DNA of 64,000 nucleotides from Dysgonomonas sp. 511 (GCF_010501105.1 NZ_QVMQ01000008.1:42616-106615); one strand, 5' to 3'. Shown: positions 27,677 to 37,641, counted from the stretch's first letter. Numbers and translations are program-made. The notes: generated by a model not told the origin, from the sequence alone.

Positions 27677-28375
27677 TCAATTTTTCAATATCTCTACATT
27701 GTAACCGATAAACAGCCCGCTTTCTATCACTCCGGTTATATTCTTTATTTTCTTTTCCATCAGCGGGTCTATATTGTCGAACCACGCATCGAGCACAAAA
27801 TTGCCGTTTTCGGTGATTACTGGTCCGTCTTTGCCCTTAGCCATACGAAGCGTTATATCTCTTGCGCCCAGAGCTTCGAGTTGCTGCTCCACATAGACCA
27901 GCGATTGGGGAAATACTTCTACGGGAACGGGAAACTTCTCGCCCAGACGGCCGACAAATTTAGACTGATCGACTATGATAAATGTCTTTTTACTATTGCA
28001 TATCAATAGCTTCTCTTTGAACATTGCTCCTCCCCTGCCCTTTATCAAACTTTGTTGGGGGTCTACCTCGTCGGCTCCGTCGAATGTCCAGTCGGGTGTC
28101 TTTTCCCAAAGGGTGGTTTGGCGAAGCCCCAGCTGCACACAGGTCATAGATATTTCGTGCGAGGCGGGTATGATTTCTATGTCGAGATTTTCGCGCTTCA
28201 CCTTTTCGGCAATGGCAAGCATTGCCACATATACCGTAGAGCCCGAACCGGCGCCTATTACCTGCCCATCGCGCATCATATTGGCTATGAGGAGGGCTAC
28301 ACGCTCTTTGCGTTCGCGGTTGGTAATATCAGCAGACCATTGCAGGCGGCTAATGACAGTGTTGATTTGTTTCAT
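27677..28375 (-). CDS. rpiA: ribose-5-phosphate isomerase A
   Basis: Interconverts ribose-5-phosphate and ribulose-5-phosphate in the pentose phosphate pathway. I start it at the ATG at 28375 (MKQINTV); a TTG nine codons upstream is open but overlaps a promoter-like TAAATTTG. The resulting 232-residue protein has the family motifs IGAGSGSTVYVA, TFDGADEVDPQ with the active-site Asps, and LIKGRGGAMFKEKL with the catalytic Glu/Lys region. Next to it on the same strand, 4 bp downstream, begins the LspA-like gene. Confidence 0.93.
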   Translation of the reverse strand: MKQINTVISRLQWSADITNRERKERVALLIANMMRDGQVIGAGSGSTVYVAMLAIAEKVKRENLDIEIIPASHEISMTCVQLGLRQTTLWEKTPDWTFDGADEVDPQQSLIKGRGGAMFKEKLLICNSKKTFIIVDQSKFVGRLGEKFPVPVEVFPQSLVYVEQQLEALGARDITLRMAKGKDGPVITENGNFVLDAWFDNIDPLMEKKIKNITGVIESGLFIGYNVEILKN

Positions 28376-28438
28376 AAAACTGCTTTTAAAAACAAGTTTC
28401 AAATTTACGCTTTATTCTGCAAATGACCGCGATATTTA

Positions 28439-28457
28439 AGAGCCTGTTTAATTTTTT
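28439..28457. repeat. solitary end of family 1 MITE
   Basis: AGAGCCTGTTTAATTTTTTA matches the terminal repeat of the 30369-30564 element; nothing else of the element follows. Confidence 0.5.
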
Positions 28458-28513
28458 ACCACAGAGTAAAAAGTCAAGATGAGTTCTATATTGATATTAT
28501 CGCCGCAAGCCTA

Positions 28514-30310
28514 TTATTCTTCCACGAAATTTTCAGCAAGCACTTCGCGATAAACATCCAGTATGTTCGACTTGGATATGAAGCCTAGATACACATCGTT
28601 TTCGTCTATCACCGGCAGGTTCCAGGCCTTTGTGCCATCGAAACGTTTCATAATCTCCTCCATTGTCATTCCCACAACTATGGTTGCCGGCGGCGAGGTC
28701 ATAAAGCGCGATACATGAAAACGGTTGTATAGTTCGGGGCGGAACATTATATTCCGTATATTGTCTATGAGTACAATGCCCAGAAATCGTTTCTTATCGT
28801 CTAATACGGGGAAAACATTACGCGACGAACGTGAAATGACTTTGACCATATCACCCAGGCTCATTTCGGGATTTATTGCTTGAAAATTGGTTTCTATCAG
28901 TTTTTCAATATCCATCAATGTCAATACTGCTTTGTCTTTCTGGTGCGTTATCAATTCACCTTTCTTAGCCAGACGCATAGAGTATATGCTATGTGGTTCG
29001 AAAAGCTTGATTACTACATACGATGATATGGAAACGATCATTAATGGTAGTAAAAGCTCGTATCCACCTGTCAGTTCTGCGATAAGGAATGTGCCTGTCA
29101 GTGGCGCATGCATTACTCCTGCCATCACTCCCGCCATACCCATCAATGCAAAGTTTTCTTCCGGAAGCAGGGGTATATATGTGGCGAAACCCGAATGATT
29201 GAGGCCGAATGCAAATATAAACCCGGCTATACATCCAAGGAAAAGAGAAGGTGCGAATATACCACCGGTTCCGCCAGCACCATTAGTCGCACTGGAGGCA
29301 AAAACTTTCATCAGCAATACTCCCGACAGGAATATTATGATAGTCCATCTATAATCCTGAAATTTATAAAATACACTATTGTCGATTAGCGTACCAAAAT
29401 CGCCGGAGCCGCTAATCAGCGCATTTATCGTATCGTATCCTTCGCCATAAAGCGGAGGGAGCAGGAAGATAAGGATGCTCAGTATAGTTGCGCCTATAGC
29501 GAATTTGGGCCAGTAAGTAAGTTTGCGGAACTGGTTTTCGAACCATCCCATAGCACGGGTAAAGTACAGTGATACCAATCCGCAGAATATACCTAAAAGT
29601 ATGACATATGGTATGCGTTCGAGCAGGAAACTATCGGTATGGGCATAGGTAAACATAGATGTAGTACCCATTGTGAGATACGAAAGGGTAGCCGCTGTAA
29701 CTGAGGTAACCAGAAGTGGCAGAACGGTAAAGGTGGTAAGGTCGAGCAGTAACACTTCGACCACGAAAACCAAACCTGCAATCGGTGCTTTAAATATCCC
29801 TGCAATTGCACCGGCAGCACCACAGCCGATAAGCAGCATAAGGTATTTTTGTTCTACTTTGAAAAAACGCCCCAGATTGGAACCTATAGCCGATCCTGTA
29901 AGCACAATCGGAGCCTCGGCTCCTACCGATCCCCCAAATCCGATGGTGATAGAACTGGCTACGATAGAGGTATAAACATTATGTAATTTTATAAAGCTTT
30001 TCTTCTGCGAAATGGCATAAAGTATCTTCGTTACCCCGTGGCTGATATCATCGCGAACCACATATCTTACAAAAAGCCCGGCTATGAGTATGCCTATTGC
30101 CGGATAAATAAGGTACATATAGTTAGCACCTTCGGTAAGGAAAGGGGATGTGAGTATCTTTTGGATGAGATGGATAAGGCTCTTGAGTATATATGCTGCC
30201 AATGCCGTGAATATCCCGATAAGGAAACTCACAAACAATACCATTTGCTTTTCTTTTACATTTTTGGTTTTCCAGACAAGGAAATTATTGTATAGTTTTC
30301 TGAATGACAT
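28514..30310 (-). CDS. ClC-type chloride channel/antiporter with CBS domains
   Basis: 598 residues: a ClC membrane domain (about 20-435) and two C-terminal CBS domains (about 460-590). The anion-selectivity motifs are readable: GSVGAEAPIVLTG with gating glutamate E132, and GAGGTGGIFAPSLFLG. Helix content fits the ten to twelve segments of the family. The external gating glutamate suggests a Cl-/H+ exchanger rather than a pure channel. The CBS pair probably senses nucleotides or ionic strength. It has no operon partner. Confidence 0.94.
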   Translation of the reverse strand: MSFRKLYNNFLVWKTKNVKEKQMVLFVSFLIGIFTALAAYILKSLIHLIQKILTSPFLTEGANYMYLIYPAIGILIAGLFVRYVVRDDISHGVTKILYAISQKKSFIKLHNVYTSIVASSITIGFGGSVGAEAPIVLTGSAIGSNLGRFFKVEQKYLMLLIGCGAAGAIAGIFKAPIAGLVFVVEVLLLDLTTFTVLPLLVTSVTAATLSYLTMGTTSMFTYAHTDSFLLERIPYVILLGIFCGLVSLYFTRAMGWFENQFRKLTYWPKFAIGATILSILIFLLPPLYGEGYDTINALISGSGDFGTLIDNSVFYKFQDYRWTIIIFLSGVLLMKVFASSATNGAGGTGGIFAPSLFLGCIAGFIFAFGLNHSGFATYIPLLPEENFALMGMAGVMAGVMHAPLTGTFLIAELTGGYELLLPLMIVSISSYVVIKLFEPHSIYSMRLAKKGELITHQKDKAVLTLMDIEKLIETNFQAINPEMSLGDMVKVISRSSRNVFPVLDDKKRFLGIVLIDNIRNIMFRPELYNRFHVSRFMTSPPATIVVGMTMEEIMKRFDGTKAWNLPVIDENDVYLGFISKSNILDVYREVLAENFVEE

Positions 30311-30368
30311 TTCTTTTTGAATTGAACCTCCAAAAATATAAAAAATAAAGCATATTATGAAAATATTA

Positions 30369-30564
30369 AGAGCCTGTTTAAATTTTAGCGAAAATATTTC
30401 TTATAGGTTCTTTAGTACAGTTCTTAGCAACTTTTTTATGCTCTTTTTAGCGTATTTTCCACATTTTCCTCTCGGTTTAGCCCGCTAAACCAGCGAGCAA
30501 AATACGTAAAATCCATCTAATAATAGCTATAAAAAAGATTTGCTATAAAATTTAAACAGGCTCT
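30369..30564. mobile_element. MITE-like element, family 1, full copy
   Basis: Perfect 19-bp terminal inverted repeats AGAGCCTGTTTAAATTTTA (30369-30387) and complement (30546-30564) bound 196 bp without coding capacity. The inside includes CTCTCGGTTTAGCCCGCTAAACC, itself part palindromic. A related, right-truncated copy is at 49271-49412 and lone ends are at 28439 and 62621. It occupies most of the 327-bp gap between the ClC gene and leuB. Confidence 0.75.
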
Positions 30565-30591
30565 AAAAAAATGTTGCTGTTAAAAAACAAA

Positions 30592-30617
30592 AGGCGGAAC
30601 ATGTGATTGCTCCGCCT
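30592..30617 (-). terminator. leu operon terminator
   Basis: AGGCGGA (30592-30598) pairs with TCCGCCT (30611-30617). On the minus strand the stem is followed by TTTTGTTTTTTA. It lies 21 bp past the leuB stop and should end the leucine operon. Confidence 0.85.
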
Positions 30618-30637
30618 CTGTTAATTATATAGGAACG

Positions 30638-31705
30638 TTATTCTTTAATATAATTTAGAAGCCAGTCGCCGACTTCCGATGTCGAATAAGCTTTTCCTCC
30701 CTGTGCAATATCTTCTGTCACTACTCCGGCGTCCATCGAAGCATCTACAGCTTTGCGGATAAGCGCCCCTTCTTCGTGAAGTTCGAACGCGTATTCGAAC
30801 ATTAGTGCTGCCGACAGTACGGTTGCCAGTGGGTTGGCTATGTTCTTGCCTGCTGCCTGCGGATAAGAACCGTGTATCGGTTCGAATACAGATGTATGTA
30901 TCCCGATTGAAGCAGAAGGAAGCATTCCCAGCGAACCGGTTATTACAGAAGCCTCGTCGGTAAGGATGTCGCCGAACAGGTTTTCGGTAACAAGTACATC
31001 GAAACGCTTAGGCCATTGTATGATCTGCATAGCAGCATTGTCTACAAACATATATTCTGTTTCTACATCAGGATACTGTTTTTCCACTTCCTGAGCTACC
31101 TGACGCCACAGGCGTGATGTAGCCAGTACATTAGCCTTGTCTACTACCGTAACTTTCTTACGGCGAAGACGGGCATATTTATAAGAAAGATGGAGGATGC
31201 GTTCTACTTCTTCACGTGTGTAAACACAAGTGTCGTAAGCTGTATTGCCATCTTCGCTCCGTCCTTGCGGGCGTCCGAAATACAGGCCACCTGTAAGCTC
31301 GCGGATACACATAAAATCTGCTCCGTCAACCAAGTCGGCACGGAGTGGTGATTTATGTATCAACGAGGGGAAAGTAGATACCGGACGGATGTTGGCATAT
31401 AGCCCCAGTTTTTTACGCATGGCGAGCAAGCCTTGTTCGGGACGCACTTTAGCCGAGGGGTCGTTGTCATATTTAGGGTCTCCTATGGCTCCGAATAAGA
31501 CAGCATCGGACGACATACACAACTCGTGTGTACCATCGGGATATGGGTTTCCTACTTGGTCGATGGCAGAAGCTCCAACGAGGGCATATTCGTAGGTCAG
31601 GTCGTGTCCGAATTTTTCACAAACGGCTTCTGTTATTCTCAATGCCTGGCTTATTATCTCAGGCCCTATCCCGTCGCCGGGAAGTACAGCAATGTTTAAA
31701 TTCAT
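30638..31705 (-). CDS. leuB: 3-isopropylmalate dehydrogenase
   Basis: NAD-dependent oxidative decarboxylation of 3-isopropylmalate in leucine synthesis (and of the methylmalate analogue if citramalate is made). 355 residues, normal length. Motifs: [10 protein letters not shown] at the N-terminus, [10 protein letters not shown], the substrate-binding arginines in [21 protein letters not shown] and [17 protein letters not shown], and metal-binding aspartates near [16 protein letters not shown]. Last gene of the leu operon, 135 bp after the second synthase. Confidence 0.97.
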   Translation of the reverse strand: MNLNIAVLPGDGIGPEIISQALRITEAVCEKFGHDLTYEYALVGASAIDQVGNPYPDGTHELCMSSDAVLFGAIGDPKYDNDPSAKVRPEQGLLAMRKKLGLYANIRPVSTFPSLIHKSPLRADLVDGADFMCIRELTGGLYFGRPQGRSEDGNTAYDTCVYTREEVERILHLSYKYARLRRKKVTVVDKANVLATSRLWRQVAQEVEKQYPDVETEYMFVDNAAMQIIQWPKRFDVLVTENLFGDILTDEASVITGSLGMLPSASIGIHTSVFEPIHGSYPQAAGKNIANPLATVLSAALMFEYAFELHEEGALIRKAVDASMDAGVVTEDIAQGGKAYSTSEVGDWLLNYIKE

Positions 31706-31840
31706 TAGTTGTCAACTTTTAGCTTATAGCTCATAGCTATTTGCACAATTAGATATTCTTATTTCCTGTTTTTTTCACGCTTAAATATACAAATTTCCTG
31801 TAAATTGGCATATACGTATATACCTGAATAGAGTATTGGT

Positions 31841-33352
31841 TTACATATCCTCTATTATATTCAGCATCTTTTCGGTAGCCTTCACAGCAGCTTCCGTCTG
31901 GTCGGCATCCAGCCCCCTTGTCTTAAAGGTCTTGCCTTTAAATTCCCATGTGATAACTGTTTGCACCAAAGCATCGGTACGCCCGCCGGGCGGAATGTAC
32001 ACGGCATAGTTGGTAAGAGTAGGAGTAGGTTTATCCAGGCGCGTGTATATTTTGTAGAGAGCCTTGGAAAAAGCATGATATTGTCCGTCGCCCGGAGCTG
32101 TCCACTCATATTCCTGTCCGTCTATCTCTACTTTGACTGTAGCTGTCGGGCGCAATCCTTTGGTCAGGACAAAGGCAAAAGAAAGTATCTTGATACGGTC
32201 TTCTTTCTCATTGTTTTTAAGTACATCGGCTATGATGTATGGAAGGTCGTCCTGCGTGATGATTTCTTTTTTGTCTCCCAACTCTATGACACGGGTGGTA
32301 ACTTTTGCCATTTCCGTTTCATCGAGTTCTATGCCCAACGCCTCAATATTTTTCCTGATATTAGACTTTCCTGAGAGTTTTCCTAAAGCATATTCGCGAA
32401 TACGCCCGAAACGTTCGGGAAACAAATCGTTGAAATACAGATTGTTTTTGTTGTCGCCATCGGCATGGATGCCTGCGCATTGTGTAAACACATTATCGCC
32501 AACAATCGGTTGGTTGGAAGAAATAGCCTGACCGGAAAATGATTCGACTACACGGCTTACCTTATTTATTTTCTGCTCCTTGATAGATGTTTCAAGGTTC
32601 AGCTGATCGTGAAATACGGCTACGACACTGGCTAAGGATGCGTTTCCGGCACGCTCGCCCAATCCGTTGACAGTTACATGTACACCTTTAACGCCTACTT
32701 CGGCCGCTACCATCGTATTAGCCACAGCAAGATCGTAGTCGTTGTGAGCATGGAAATCGAAATGCAAATTGGGATACCGGTTTATCATCCTGCGGCAACA
32801 ACGCCATACACTATGAGGATTGAGTATTCCTAACGTATCGGGAAGCATAAACCGCTTGATAGGCAAATCTTTCAGGCCTTCCATCAAAAAATAGACATAA
32901 TCTTCGGAGTGAATGATACCATTCGACCAGTCTTCGAGATAAAGATTGACTGTAACACCCATTTTATGAGCCAGTTCTACTTCATATCTTATGTCTTTAA
33001 GATGTTCGTCGGGCGTTTTGCGCAACTGCTCGGTAACGTGTTTGTACGATCCTTTTGTAAGCAGGTTTATGGTTTTGCATCCGGCATCTTTTATCCATTG
33101 CAGCGAAGCTCCTTTGTCTATAAAGCCGAGTATTTCCACTTTCTCTATATGCCCTGCCGATGCAGCCCAGTTGGCAATCTTCTTTACGGTATCAAATTCC
33201 CCTTGCGATACGCGTGCCGATGCTACCTCTATGCGGTCGACACCAAGGTCTTCGAGCAAGAGGTGGGCTATGCTCAGTTTCTCTTTTGTAGAGAAAGATA
33301 CTCCTGATGTTTGTTCCCCGTCGCGCAGGGTGGTATCCATTATTTCGATCAT
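31841..33352 (-). CDS. 2-isopropylmalate/citramalate synthase family enzyme (second copy)
   Basis: 503-residue enzyme of the LeuA/CimA/homocitrate synthase family. The TIM barrel starts [17 protein letters not shown] and has the metal motif HFDFHAHNDYDLAVAN; the barrel ends near residue 330, followed by a LeuA allosteric dimer-type regulatory domain (about 385-500, GLRPTATVKVEI ... QTEAAVKATEKML). It is clearly diverged from the leuA gene of the same operon. It could make citramalate from pyruvate and acetyl-CoA, giving an isoleucine route through LeuCD and LeuB, or be a second isopropylmalate synthase. Isoleucine codons in the operon's leader peptide favour the citramalate reading, but the sequence alone does not decide. 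Confidence 0.88.
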   Translation of the reverse strand: MIEIMDTTLRDGEQTSGVSFSTKEKLSIAHLLLEDLGVDRIEVASARVSQGEFDTVKKIANWAASAGHIEKVEILGFIDKGASLQWIKDAGCKTINLLTKGSYKHVTEQLRKTPDEHLKDIRYEVELAHKMGVTVNLYLEDWSNGIIHSEDYVYFLMEGLKDLPIKRFMLPDTLGILNPHSVWRCCRRMINRYPNLHFDFHAHNDYDLAVANTMVAAEVGVKGVHVTVNGLGERAGNASLASVVAVFHDQLNLETSIKEQKINKVSRVVESFSGQAISSNQPIVGDNVFTQCAGIHADGDNKNNLYFNDLFPERFGRIREYALGKLSGKSNIRKNIEALGIELDETEMAKVTTRVIELGDKKEIITQDDLPYIIADVLKNNEKEDRIKILSFAFVLTKGLRPTATVKVEIDGQEYEWTAPGDGQYHAFSKALYKIYTRLDKPTPTLTNYAVYIPPGGRTDALVQTVITWEFKGKTFKTRGLDADQTEAAVKATEKMLNIIEDM

Positions 33353-33372
33353 AGTTCAATTAGCAGATTAGT

Positions 33373-33437
33373 AAATTAGCATATTAGCAAATTCAAGAAT
33401 TAGTAAAAATAAACTCAATTTGCTAATATGCTAATTT
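33373..33437. repeat. ATTAGCAAATT palindrome, copy 1
   Basis: A perfect inverted repeat: ATTAGCATATTAGCAAATT (33375-33393) and its complement (33417-33435), extending to 21 bp, with a 23-base loop. It fills the gap between leuD and the second synthase. The same words recur at 34051, 34459 and 60520. Confidence 0.7.
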
Positions 33438-34028
33438 TCAAATTTTCGAATTAACTTCATATTTCTCTGTCAGGTCTTTCTTTGATAGTAGGTAATCTAT
33501 ATCATCGAGCCCCTTGAGCAGGCATTCTTTCTTATATGGGTTTATTTCGAAGTTTTCCGATTTGCCTGTTGCATTATTTGTTATCGTTTGCTTTTCGAGA
33601 TTGATAGTCAGTGTTGCTTTAGGGTCGGCATTTACGCTTGCAAATATTTCTGCCAGAAATTCAGGTGAAACTATAACTGGCAAGACCCCATTGTTCAGAG
33701 CATTGTTCCTGAAAATATCGGCAAAGAAACTTGATACTACGGCTCTGAAACCATATCCACCTACTGCCCATGCAGCATGTTCGCGGCTCGAACCGCTACC
33801 GAAATTTTTGCCGGCTACAAGTATCTGTCCGCTATACGTAGGGTTGTTTAATACGAAATCTGCCTTAGGGCTGCCATCTTTATTGTAGCGCCAGTCGGCA
33901 AAGAGGTTGTTTCCGAATCCTTCTTTGTCTGTAGCTTTCAGGAAGCGTGCAGGTATGATTTGGTCTGTATCCACATTCTCGATAGGAAGCGGAACGTATG
34001 TTGATGTTAGTGTTTCGAATTTTTCCAT
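33438..34028 (-). CDS. leuD: 3-isopropylmalate dehydratase small subunit
   Basis: Small subunit of isopropylmalate isomerase; 196 residues, the usual size. Family signature: [14 protein letters not shown] near the N-terminus, [50 protein letters not shown]. Together with LeuC it isomerises 2- to 3-isopropylmalate. It is separated from leuC by a small four-helix-bundle gene instead of being adjacent, which is the usual arrangement. Confidence 0.97.
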   Translation of the reverse strand: MEKFETLTSTYVPLPIENVDTDQIIPARFLKATDKEGFGNNLFADWRYNKDGSPKADFVLNNPTYSGQILVAGKNFGSGSSREHAAWAVGGYGFRAVVSSFFADIFRNNALNNGVLPVIVSPEFLAEIFASVNADPKATLTINLEKQTITNNATGKSENFEINPYKKECLLKGLDDIDYLLSKKDLTEKYEVNSKI

Positions 34029-34050
34029 AATGTTAATTTGTAAATTAGCG

Positions 34051-34100
34051 AATTAGCATATTAGCAAATTAAATTCTTTAATTTTCAAATTTGCTGATTA
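34051..34100. repeat. ATTAGCAAATT palindrome, copy 2
   Basis: AATTAGCATATTAGCAAATT (34051-34070) is identical to the left arm of the 33373 element; an imperfect complement AAATTTGCTGATTA follows at about 34086-34099. It lies just before the leuD start, after the four-helix-bundle gene. Confidence 0.6.
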
Positions 34101-34445
34101 TTTTGATTTTGCTGTTCCGATAATTTTGTTGATAATCTTTTGTATAATTTTTATATCTTCTAATAACTGAGGTGAAAAAGGATAATTTTCTGAGTTTTCA
34201 CATAAAAGTAACCAGTACTCAGTTTCATCCGCCTCTTTTGCTGCAATCTTCAATTTATGGATAAAATCTTGTTTGCTTTCTCCATTTTGGGCTTCTCTTA
34301 CGTTTGCCCCAATAGAAGTTCCACTTTTTAATAATTGATTTGCAACTATATATTTTCTTTCCCGTTCCAGTGTTTCTGCAAAAACGATGATGTCTAAAGC
34401 AAATTTAAAAGATAAGTCAACTATTATATTTCCTGTTTCTCTCAT
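34098..34445 (-). CDS. four helix bundle protein (23S rRNA intervening-sequence type)
   Basis: 115 residues, wholly helical, matching the four-helix-bundle family first found as ORFs in 23S rRNA intervening sequences: FALDIIVFAETLERERKYIVANQLLKSGTSIGANVREA and KLKIAAKEADETEYWLLLC are the characteristic segments. Function is unknown; an RNA-binding role has been suggested for relatives. Here it lies inside the leu operon between leuC and leuD and is bordered on both sides by ATTAGCAAATT-type repeats, which suggests it was inserted as a unit. It is AT-richer than the neighbouring leu genes. Confidence 0.88.
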   Translation of the reverse strand: MRETGNIIVDLSFKFALDIIVFAETLERERKYIVANQLLKSGTSIGANVREAQNGESKQDFIHKLKIAAKEADETEYWLLLCENSENYPFSPQLLEDIKIIQKIINKIIGTAKSK

Positions 34446-34458
34446 TTATTTCATTTTC

Positions 34459-34487
34459 AAATTTGCTAATACTCGAATTTGCTAATT
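34459..34487. repeat. ATTAGCAAATT palindrome, copy 3
   Basis: AAATTTGCTAAT at 34459-34470 and AATTTGCTAATT at 34476-34487, between the four-helix-bundle gene and leuC; the second runs into the leuC stop codon. Confidence 0.55.
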
Positions 34488-35880
34488 AAACAGCTCTCGG
34501 ATCAGTTATCCTTCCGGTTACAGCCGCCGCGGCGGCAACAAGCGGCCCGGCGAGTATAGTGCGTGCGCCCGGCCCCTGGCGTCCTTCGAAGTTGCGGTTG
34601 GATGTAGAGACTGCATACTTTCCGGCAGGAACTTTATCGTCATTCATGGCAAGGCAGGCCGAGCAACCCGGTTGTCGCAGTTCGAAGCCGGCTTCGGTAA
34701 GTATCTTGTCCAGTCCTTCTGCTTTTATCTGGTCTACTACCATGTGGCTGCCCGGTACAAGCCAGGCGACTACATTGTCGGCTTTTTTCTTGCCTTTTAC
34801 AAAGTTGGCAAATGCGCGGAAATCTTCGATACGTCCATTGGTACAACTGCCAAGGAATACGTAGTCTATTTGTTTGCCTTCTACTTTCTCGCCCGGCTCG
34901 AAGCCCATGTAACCCATAGATTTTTGGAATGAGATACGCCCGGCTTCATCTATCTGGTCGAGGGTCGGTATCGACTCATTGATGCCCATACCCATTCCCG
35001 GGTTAGTTCCGTAGGTAATCATCGGTTCTATTTCGGAGGCATCGAAAACCAGCTCTTTGTCGAATTTAGCTCCTTCATCGGTTTTCAACGTTTTCCAGTA
35101 AACCAGAGCTTTGTCCCAAGCCTCGCCTTTAGGGGCAAATTCGCGTCCTTTTACATATTCGAATGTGGTTTCATCCGGAGCGATTAATCCACCACGCGCA
35201 CCCATTTCGATGCTTAGGTTACAGAGTGTCATACGTTCTTCCATCGACATATTGCGGATGGCTTCTCCGGCATATTCTACAAAATAGCCTGTTGCACCGC
35301 CTGTCGTTAGCTTCGAAATCATATAAAGTGCAAGATCTTTAGCAGTAACCCCGTCTTTCAGTTTACCGTTGAAGGTGATACGCATTGTCTTAGGGCGAGT
35401 CTGCAATACACACTGCGAAGCCAATACCATCTCCACCTCGCTGGTACCGATACCAAACGCTATCGAACCGAATGCTCCATGTGTGGAAGTATGGCTGTCG
35501 CCGCAAACAATAGTCATTCCCGGTTGTGTAAATCCATTCTCAGGGCCGATGATGTGTACCACGCCATTTTTCTTATGTCCAAGAGGGTAAAACAGGTTTA
35601 TCCCGAACTCTTGCGCATTTTTAGACAGGGTATCCAATTGGTTTTTAGACACAGGGTCTTTTACCGGCTGGTCTTGATTGATAGTAGGCGTATTGTGGTC
35701 GGCGGTGATGGTTGTCTTTTCGGGACGGAACACCTTTAGCCCGCGTGCCCTAAGTCCGTTGAATGCTTGTGGACTGGTTACCTCGTGGCAGAAGTGACGG
35801 TCGATATACAATTGTGTAGGTCCGTTTTCTACAGATGATACGACATGCGCATCCCAGATTTTGTCGAATAAAGTTTTCAT
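34486..35880 (-). CDS. leuC: 3-isopropylmalate dehydratase large subunit
   Basis: Aconitase-family subunit with a [4Fe-4S] cluster; 464 residues. Cluster cysteines lie in [14 protein letters not shown] and [11 protein letters not shown]. Other family blocks: [24 protein letters not shown] and [13 protein letters not shown]. It pairs with LeuD in the isomerisation of isopropylmalate. It follows leuA by 73 bp in the operon. Confidence 0.97.
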   Translation of the reverse strand: MKTLFDKIWDAHVVSSVENGPTQLYIDRHFCHEVTSPQAFNGLRARGLKVFRPEKTTITADHNTPTINQDQPVKDPVSKNQLDTLSKNAQEFGINLFYPLGHKKNGVVHIIGPENGFTQPGMTIVCGDSHTSTHGAFGSIAFGIGTSEVEMVLASQCVLQTRPKTMRITFNGKLKDGVTAKDLALYMISKLTTGGATGYFVEYAGEAIRNMSMEERMTLCNLSIEMGARGGLIAPDETTFEYVKGREFAPKGEAWDKALVYWKTLKTDEGAKFDKELVFDASEIEPMITYGTNPGMGMGINESIPTLDQIDEAGRISFQKSMGYMGFEPGEKVEGKQIDYVFLGSCTNGRIEDFRAFANFVKGKKKADNVVAWLVPGSHMVVDQIKAEGLDKILTEAGFELRQPGCSACLAMNDDKVPAGKYAVSTSNRNFEGRQGPGARTILAGPLVAAAAAVTGRITDPRAV

Positions 35881-35953
35881 TCTTTATAATGATTTTATAG
35901 TTTTTACTTTAATGGATCTTGCGTGGCTGATATTTTGGCAAATACACTCATCC

Positions 35954-37444
35954 TTATTTTACGAATTTATTAACTGCGTTGATAAATGCTTCTACCGAAG
36001 CTACTACTATATCGGTATGAGCCGAGAAACCATAATAATTCTGACCTTCGTGCGATACCTGCATATGCACTTTCCCTGTATCGTCGCTACCCTTATTGAT
36101 GGCCTGGATAAGAAATTCTTCTATAACCATTTTCCGCTTTATTATTTCTTTCACAGCCTTTATCGCCGCATCCACAGGTCCGTTTCCGGTGGCCGATGCC
36201 TGAAATTTTTCACCGGCAATATCAAGTCCTACTACACCTATACATTTTACGCCCTTGCCCGAAGTGGTCTGCATAAAGTCGAGCTTGATACGTCGCATCA
36301 TATCAGTTTCTCTTCCCGCCAGTATCAAGACATCTTCATCGGTAATGTCTTTTTTGCGGTCGGCCAGTTCGAGAAAACGTTGGTATAGTTCGGCTAGGTT
36401 GTCTTCGCTAACTTCTATACCCAGCAATTCCAACCTGTTTTTAAGGGCGGCACGTCCGCTACGTGCTGTCAACACGATAGCATTATCGTCTATACCTACG
36501 TCTTTAGGGTCGATGATTTCGTAGGTAGAAAGATTCTTAAGTACACCATCCTGATGGATACCCGAAGAGTGGGCAAATGCATTGCGTCCCACAATAGCCT
36601 TGTTTGGCTGAACCGGCATATTCATCAGGCTTGATATCATGCGGCTGGTGGGATATATCTTTTGTGTATTGATATTAGTCTCTATATTCAGTTCTTTGTG
36701 GCTTCTGATTGCCATAACCACTTCTTCGAGCGAAGTGTTTCCGGCACGCTCGCCTATACCATTAATAGTAACTTCTACCTGGCGCGCTCCATTCAGCACA
36801 CCCATTACCGAATTGGCTGTAGCCATACCCAAATCCTGATGGCAATGCGTGGAAAGGATTGCATTCTTCATATCCACATTATCTATCAGGTACTTGATTT
36901 TTGCCCCATATTCGGTAGGGAGGCAATAACCGGTAGTATCGGGAATGTTGACAACAGTAGCACCTGCATTTACAACGGCTTGTACTACCCTTGCCAGATA
37001 CTCGTTGCTGGTACGTCCGGCATCTTCGGCATAAAACTCCACATCTTCTACATAACGTTTGGCATACTTCACGGCAGCTATTGCACGTTCTATTATTTCG
37101 TCTTGATTGGAGTTGAATTTGTATTTGATGTGGTATTCCGATGTGCCGATACCTGTGTGAATCCGTTTGTTTTTTGCATATTTCAATGCTTCGGCAGCTA
37201 CTTCTATGTCTTTTTCTACAGCACGTGTAAGGGCACAGATGGTAGGCCAGGTTACGGCTTTGGATATTTCGACAACCGAATTGAAGTCTCCCGGACTGGA
37301 TACAGGAAAGCCGGCTTCTATAACGTCTACACCGAGCGATTCGAGCGCCTTTGCTACTTCTATTTTTTCGATTGTGTTCAATTGGCAACCGGGCACTTGC
37401 TCTCCGTCTCTCAATGTTGTGTCAAAAATAAATAACCTGTCCAT
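35954..37444 (-). CDS. leuA: 2-isopropylmalate synthase
   Basis: First enzyme of leucine synthesis: acetyl-CoA + 2-oxoisovalerate to 2-isopropylmalate. 496 residues with the barrel start [17 protein letters not shown], metal-binding [36 protein letters not shown], and the allosteric C-terminal domain (about 380-496) that mediates leucine feedback. First structural gene of the operon; its ATG lies 40 bp after an attenuator-type terminator and 113 bp after a Leu/Ile-rich leader peptide. Confidence 0.96.
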   Translation of the reverse strand: MDRLFIFDTTLRDGEQVPGCQLNTIEKIEVAKALESLGVDVIEAGFPVSSPGDFNSVVEISKAVTWPTICALTRAVEKDIEVAAEALKYAKNKRIHTGIGTSEYHIKYKFNSNQDEIIERAIAAVKYAKRYVEDVEFYAEDAGRTSNEYLARVVQAVVNAGATVVNIPDTTGYCLPTEYGAKIKYLIDNVDMKNAILSTHCHQDLGMATANSVMGVLNGARQVEVTINGIGERAGNTSLEEVVMAIRSHKELNIETNINTQKIYPTSRMISSLMNMPVQPNKAIVGRNAFAHSSGIHQDGVLKNLSTYEIIDPKDVGIDDNAIVLTARSGRAALKNRLELLGIEVSEDNLAELYQRFLELADRKKDITDEDVLILAGRETDMMRRIKLDFMQTTSGKGVKCIGVVGLDIAGEKFQASATGNGPVDAAIKAVKEIIKRKMVIEEFLIQAINKGSDDTGKVHMQVSHEGQNYYGFSAHTDIVVASVEAFINAVNKFVK

Positions 37445-37483
37445 AACTTTTCTTAATTGGTTTTACATTAACATATATCTCAT

Positions 37484-37519
37484 AAAAAAACCTTTCTCAT
37501 CATTTAAGAGTGAGAAAGG
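37484..37519 (-). terminator. leu operon attenuator terminator
   Basis: CCTTTCTCA (on the minus strand, 37519-37511) pairs perfectly with TGAGAAAGG (37499-37491) over an 11-base loop, followed directly by TTTTTTT (37490-37484). It is an intrinsic terminator placed before leuA, not after a gene. The 5' arm and loop contain CTCACTC, which can instead pair with GGGTGAG overlapping the leader stop codon (seven pairs, one G-U), giving the antiterminator. Confidence 0.9.
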
Positions 37520-37556
37520 CTTTCAGTTTTTTATATCGTTAACTACATAGCAACAC

Positions 37557-37619
37557 TCACCCTAAATTTCTCCAGAGGATAATGAGTGAGCTAAGAATAA
37601 TATTACTATGCTTTGTCAT
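37557..37619 (-). CDS. leuL: leu operon leader peptide
   Basis: A 20-codon frame, MTKHSNIILSSLIILWRNLG, ending in TGA, that starts about 16 nt after the predicted transcription start. Four Leu and four Ile codons, most of them in the runs IIL and LIIL, make it a classical control peptide for ribosome stalling when Leu-tRNA or Ile-tRNA is scarce. Its codons CACTCA (37588-37583) pair with TGAGTG (37559-37554) over the stop codon to form the 1:2 hairpin; a ribosome stalled at the Leu/Ile codons would block this and free GGGTGAG to form the antiterminator. It is too short for normal ORF callers. The symbol is by analogy with E. coli leuL; it is not a homologue. Confidence 0.85.
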   Translation of the reverse strand: MTKHSNIILSSLIILWRNLG

Positions 37620-37641
37620 ATGCTTTTTACTTTTCGGTTGA

